A stretch of DNA of 7,001 nucleotides, taken from NCBI GenBank assembly GCA_036524675.1, contig DATDBU010000199.1:1-7001 (forward strand), in the 5' to 3' direction. The stretch is from DATDAW01 sp036524675 (GTDB lineage Bacteria; Verrucomicrobiota; Verrucomicrobiia; Chthoniobacterales; DASVRZ01). Each line of letters begins with the position of its first letter. The first letter of the stretch is position 1. Positions 5,928 to 7,001 of this stretch are shown piece after piece. The translations under genes were made by a program, and so were the position numbers. The notes beneath the pieces were generated by a model. That model worked only from the letters and a program-made list of their open reading frames with translations, ran no database searches and was not told the origin of the DNA.

Positions 5928-6312
5928 GGTCGTCTTGGCGGCCGTCGTCTACCGCGCAAGTCTCCGCTCCACCCCCGCCGTCACGCTGCTGTGGAAGAGG
6001 TGGAAGCTGCCGCTCGCGACCGGGACCAGTTCGAGGTGTCACCAAAGGTGCACCCAAACAAGCCATAGCCCTCGAGCCGCACCGACTTGTTGCTGGCGAC
6101 ATAATGACGGTCGACCGGTTCCGAGTCGCCGCTATGCATCTCCCAGGCCAAATCGATTAGCTTAGCTTCATCGACTATTCGCAAGCGGACGTCCCGCCTT
6201 GCGACGACAAAACGTCTGCTCATCCACAGCCTCTGAAGGCCTGCCGTGGCGCGATTCTTTCCCGCAAGAATGCGCTAGGCTGAGCAGGATTGGGCGAGAA
6301 GGAAAGCCGACA
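5928..6312. other. Ambiguous region between the aldo/keto reductase and the next fragment
   Basis: Positions 5928 to about 6040 keep the high G+C character of the reductase gene without a recognisable gene, and then composition drops. This suggests the right edge of an imported segment. The only coding candidate is a minus-strand frame ending at 5981, listed separately. No terminator with a T-tract was seen after the reductase. Confidence 0.35.
5981..6223 (-). CDS. Possible small hypothetical protein on the minus strand
   Basis: An 80-codon frame with ATG at 6223-6221, preceded on the minus strand by AGAGG six bases upstream. Residues 1 to about 66 (for example RIVDEAKLIDLAWEMHSGD, then HYVASNKSVRLEGYGLFG) have protein-like composition and G/C-rich third codon positions. 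The last 14 residues are a Ser/Ala/Arg run coming from the G+C-rich stretch next to the aldo/keto reductase, as if a real gene was cut there and now runs into foreign DNA. I recognise no family. It may be a 5' fragment of a longer gene or a chance frame. Confidence 0.28.
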   Translation of the reverse strand: MSRRFVVARRDVRLRIVDEAKLIDLAWEMHSGDSEPVDRHYVASNKSVRLEGYGLFGCTFGDTSNWSRSRAAASTSSTAA

Positions 6313-6704
6313 ATGTCGAATATTGCTGCCGTGCCTGGAACTGCCTCAGGCGCAGCAAAAGGAACATGCAAAAGCGTAAACTTTGGAAAGAACAATTTGG
6401 AAGTCCGGGCCGTCGGGAATGGCCGCAAGGAGCAAACTCTGGGCAAGCCTCCAGTGATGCCGAATCGCGGCAGATTCGCTGCGGGCCTTGCCGTGGCATC
6501 TCGCTCCTTGTTGATAGCCTCCTGCCTATCGCATTGGGTGTGACACGCAAGGAGCAGAACCAGAAGACGGCGCTGATTCCGAACGTCGGAGTGGTTTTCA
6601 CAGTTGGCGGGCCGCTGGTTTACGAAGAGGGTGGACAATCCGTCTCCATGAGCGAGGGAGCTTTGGCCACGCTCGTTGTCGATAGGGATTACGCGGCAGA
6701 ATAA
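6313..6704 (+). pseudogene. Probable broken small gene upstream of the alcohol dehydrogenase
   Basis: Two overlapping forward frames each look protein-like in only one part. The frame from ATG 6313 (MSNIAAVPGTASGAAKG, then NNLEVRAVGNGRKEQTLG) is good at its 5' end and stops at TGA 6541-6543. The frame open from ATG 6366 to TAA 6702-6704 is good at its 3' end (IPNVGVVFTVGGPLVYEEG, ending LATLVVDRDYAAE). Joining them would need a frameshift around 6480-6540. The 3' piece ends 25 bases before the alcohol dehydrogenase start, so the intact ancestor was probably cotranscribed with it. No family is recognised. Alternatively the 112-codon frame 6366-6704 is a real short gene; AAGGA sits only two bases before its ATG, too close to be a good ribosome binding site. 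Confidence 0.3.
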
Positions 6705-6716
6705 GCGCCAAAACTG

Positions 6717-6722
6717 AAGGAG
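6717..6722 (+). promoter_or_regulatory. Shine-Dalgarno sequence for the alcohol dehydrogenase
   Basis: AAGGAG is 7 bases before TTG 6730. It fixes the start at this uncommon codon, because no ATG or GTG lies in frame near it. Confidence 0.75.
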
Positions 6723-6729
6723 ATTAGCT

Positions 6730-7001
6730 TTGAAAGGAACCATTCTTTACGGTCCGCGCGACGTGCGTTTCGAGGAACGCGACGCGCCGACAATCATCGC
6801 CCCAACCGATGCCATCGTCAGGATCTCGGCCACCTGCGTCTGCGGGTCCGACCTGTGGCCCTATCGTGGCATAAGTCGGTTCCCGGAGCCGAGCCCGATG
6901 GGGCACGAATACTGCGGCATCGTCGAGGAGGTCGGCAGTGCGGTCACCTCGGTCAAACCCGGACAACTCGTTATCGGATCATTCGCGACTTCCGACAACA
7001 C
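6730..7001 (+). CDS. Zinc-dependent alcohol dehydrogenase, N-terminal part (continues past the window)
   Basis: 90 codons of a medium-chain, GroES-like zinc dehydrogenase begin at TTG (read as Met): KGTILYGPRDVRFEERDAP. The catalytic zinc ligands of the family are visible: C38 in ATCVCGSDLWPYRG, and H59 with E60 in PMGHEYCGIVEEVG. The segment VKPGQLVIGSF precedes the place where the four structural-zinc cysteines should start, which is just beyond the window. By family it oxidises an alcohol or polyol, or reduces an aldehyde, with NAD(P). The substrate is not deducible. The strong Shine-Dalgarno and the short gap to the preceding frame suggest cotranscription with that now doubtful gene. Confidence 0.9.
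   Translation, partial: MKGTILYGPRDVRFEERDAPTIIAPTDAIVRISATCVCGSDLWPYRGISRFPEPSPMGHEYCGIVEEVGSAVTSVKPGQLVIGSFATSDN

Noticed and set aside
6168..6743. Minus-strand frame of 191 codons
   Set aside because: No family resemblance. It runs antisense through the alcohol dehydrogenase Shine-Dalgarno and start, and the plus strand there has better coding character at its 3' end.
1..7001. CRISPR array, tandem repeats or a phage/defence module
   Set aside because: No regularly spaced direct repeats and no defence, phage or toxin-antitoxin family could be recognised on either strand.

Overview
The window looks like accessory chromosomal DNA of a soil-type Gram-negative heterotroph. An Acidobacteriota- or Verrucomicrobiota-like host is my inference from the large cytoplasmic glycosidase-like protein and the IS3-type transposase; the sequence does not settle it. 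About half of the window is intact coding sequence. The rest is gene fragments and low-information spacer, so this reads as a region shaped by insertion and deletion.

Layout. Positions 3-68 hold the last codons of a gene entering from the left, possibly a dihydrodipicolinate-synthase-family aldolase. After about 285 bases of spacer with short palindromes comes a complete 641-residue protein (354-2279), recognised as a GHL6-type putative glycoside hydrolase with a beta-galactosidase-trimerisation-like middle domain. Positions 2280-2948 contain no gene I can defend. A complete IS3-family insertion sequence follows (about 2949-4403), with inverted ends, orfA, an A6G slippery heptamer, orfB with an intact DDE triad, an RBS-occluding hairpin and a large palindrome near its right end.

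Directly against the right IS end lies the C-terminal part of a flavin reductase (4404-4571). Its 5' part is not visible beyond the left IS end, and no target duplication is visible either. Next is a 22-codon remnant matching the N-terminus of an aldo/keto reductase (4794-4862), then a complete, G+C-rich aldo/keto reductase of a different subtype (4935-5927). Positions 5928-6312 are ambiguous, with one possible small minus-strand gene. Positions 6313-6704 look like a frameshifted or remodelled small gene. The window closes with the first 90 codons of a zinc-dependent alcohol dehydrogenase (6730 onward) behind a strong Shine-Dalgarno sequence.

How the genes relate. The right half is enriched in oxidoreductases (flavin reductase remnant, two aldo/keto reductases, zinc alcohol dehydrogenase), and the left half holds sugar-related catabolic genes. 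No operon spans the window. The IS separates the halves, and several genes near it are broken. I did not find a convincing new biological system. The most informative signals are the IS-associated deletion scar, the translational control features inside the IS, and the patchwork of reductase fragments.
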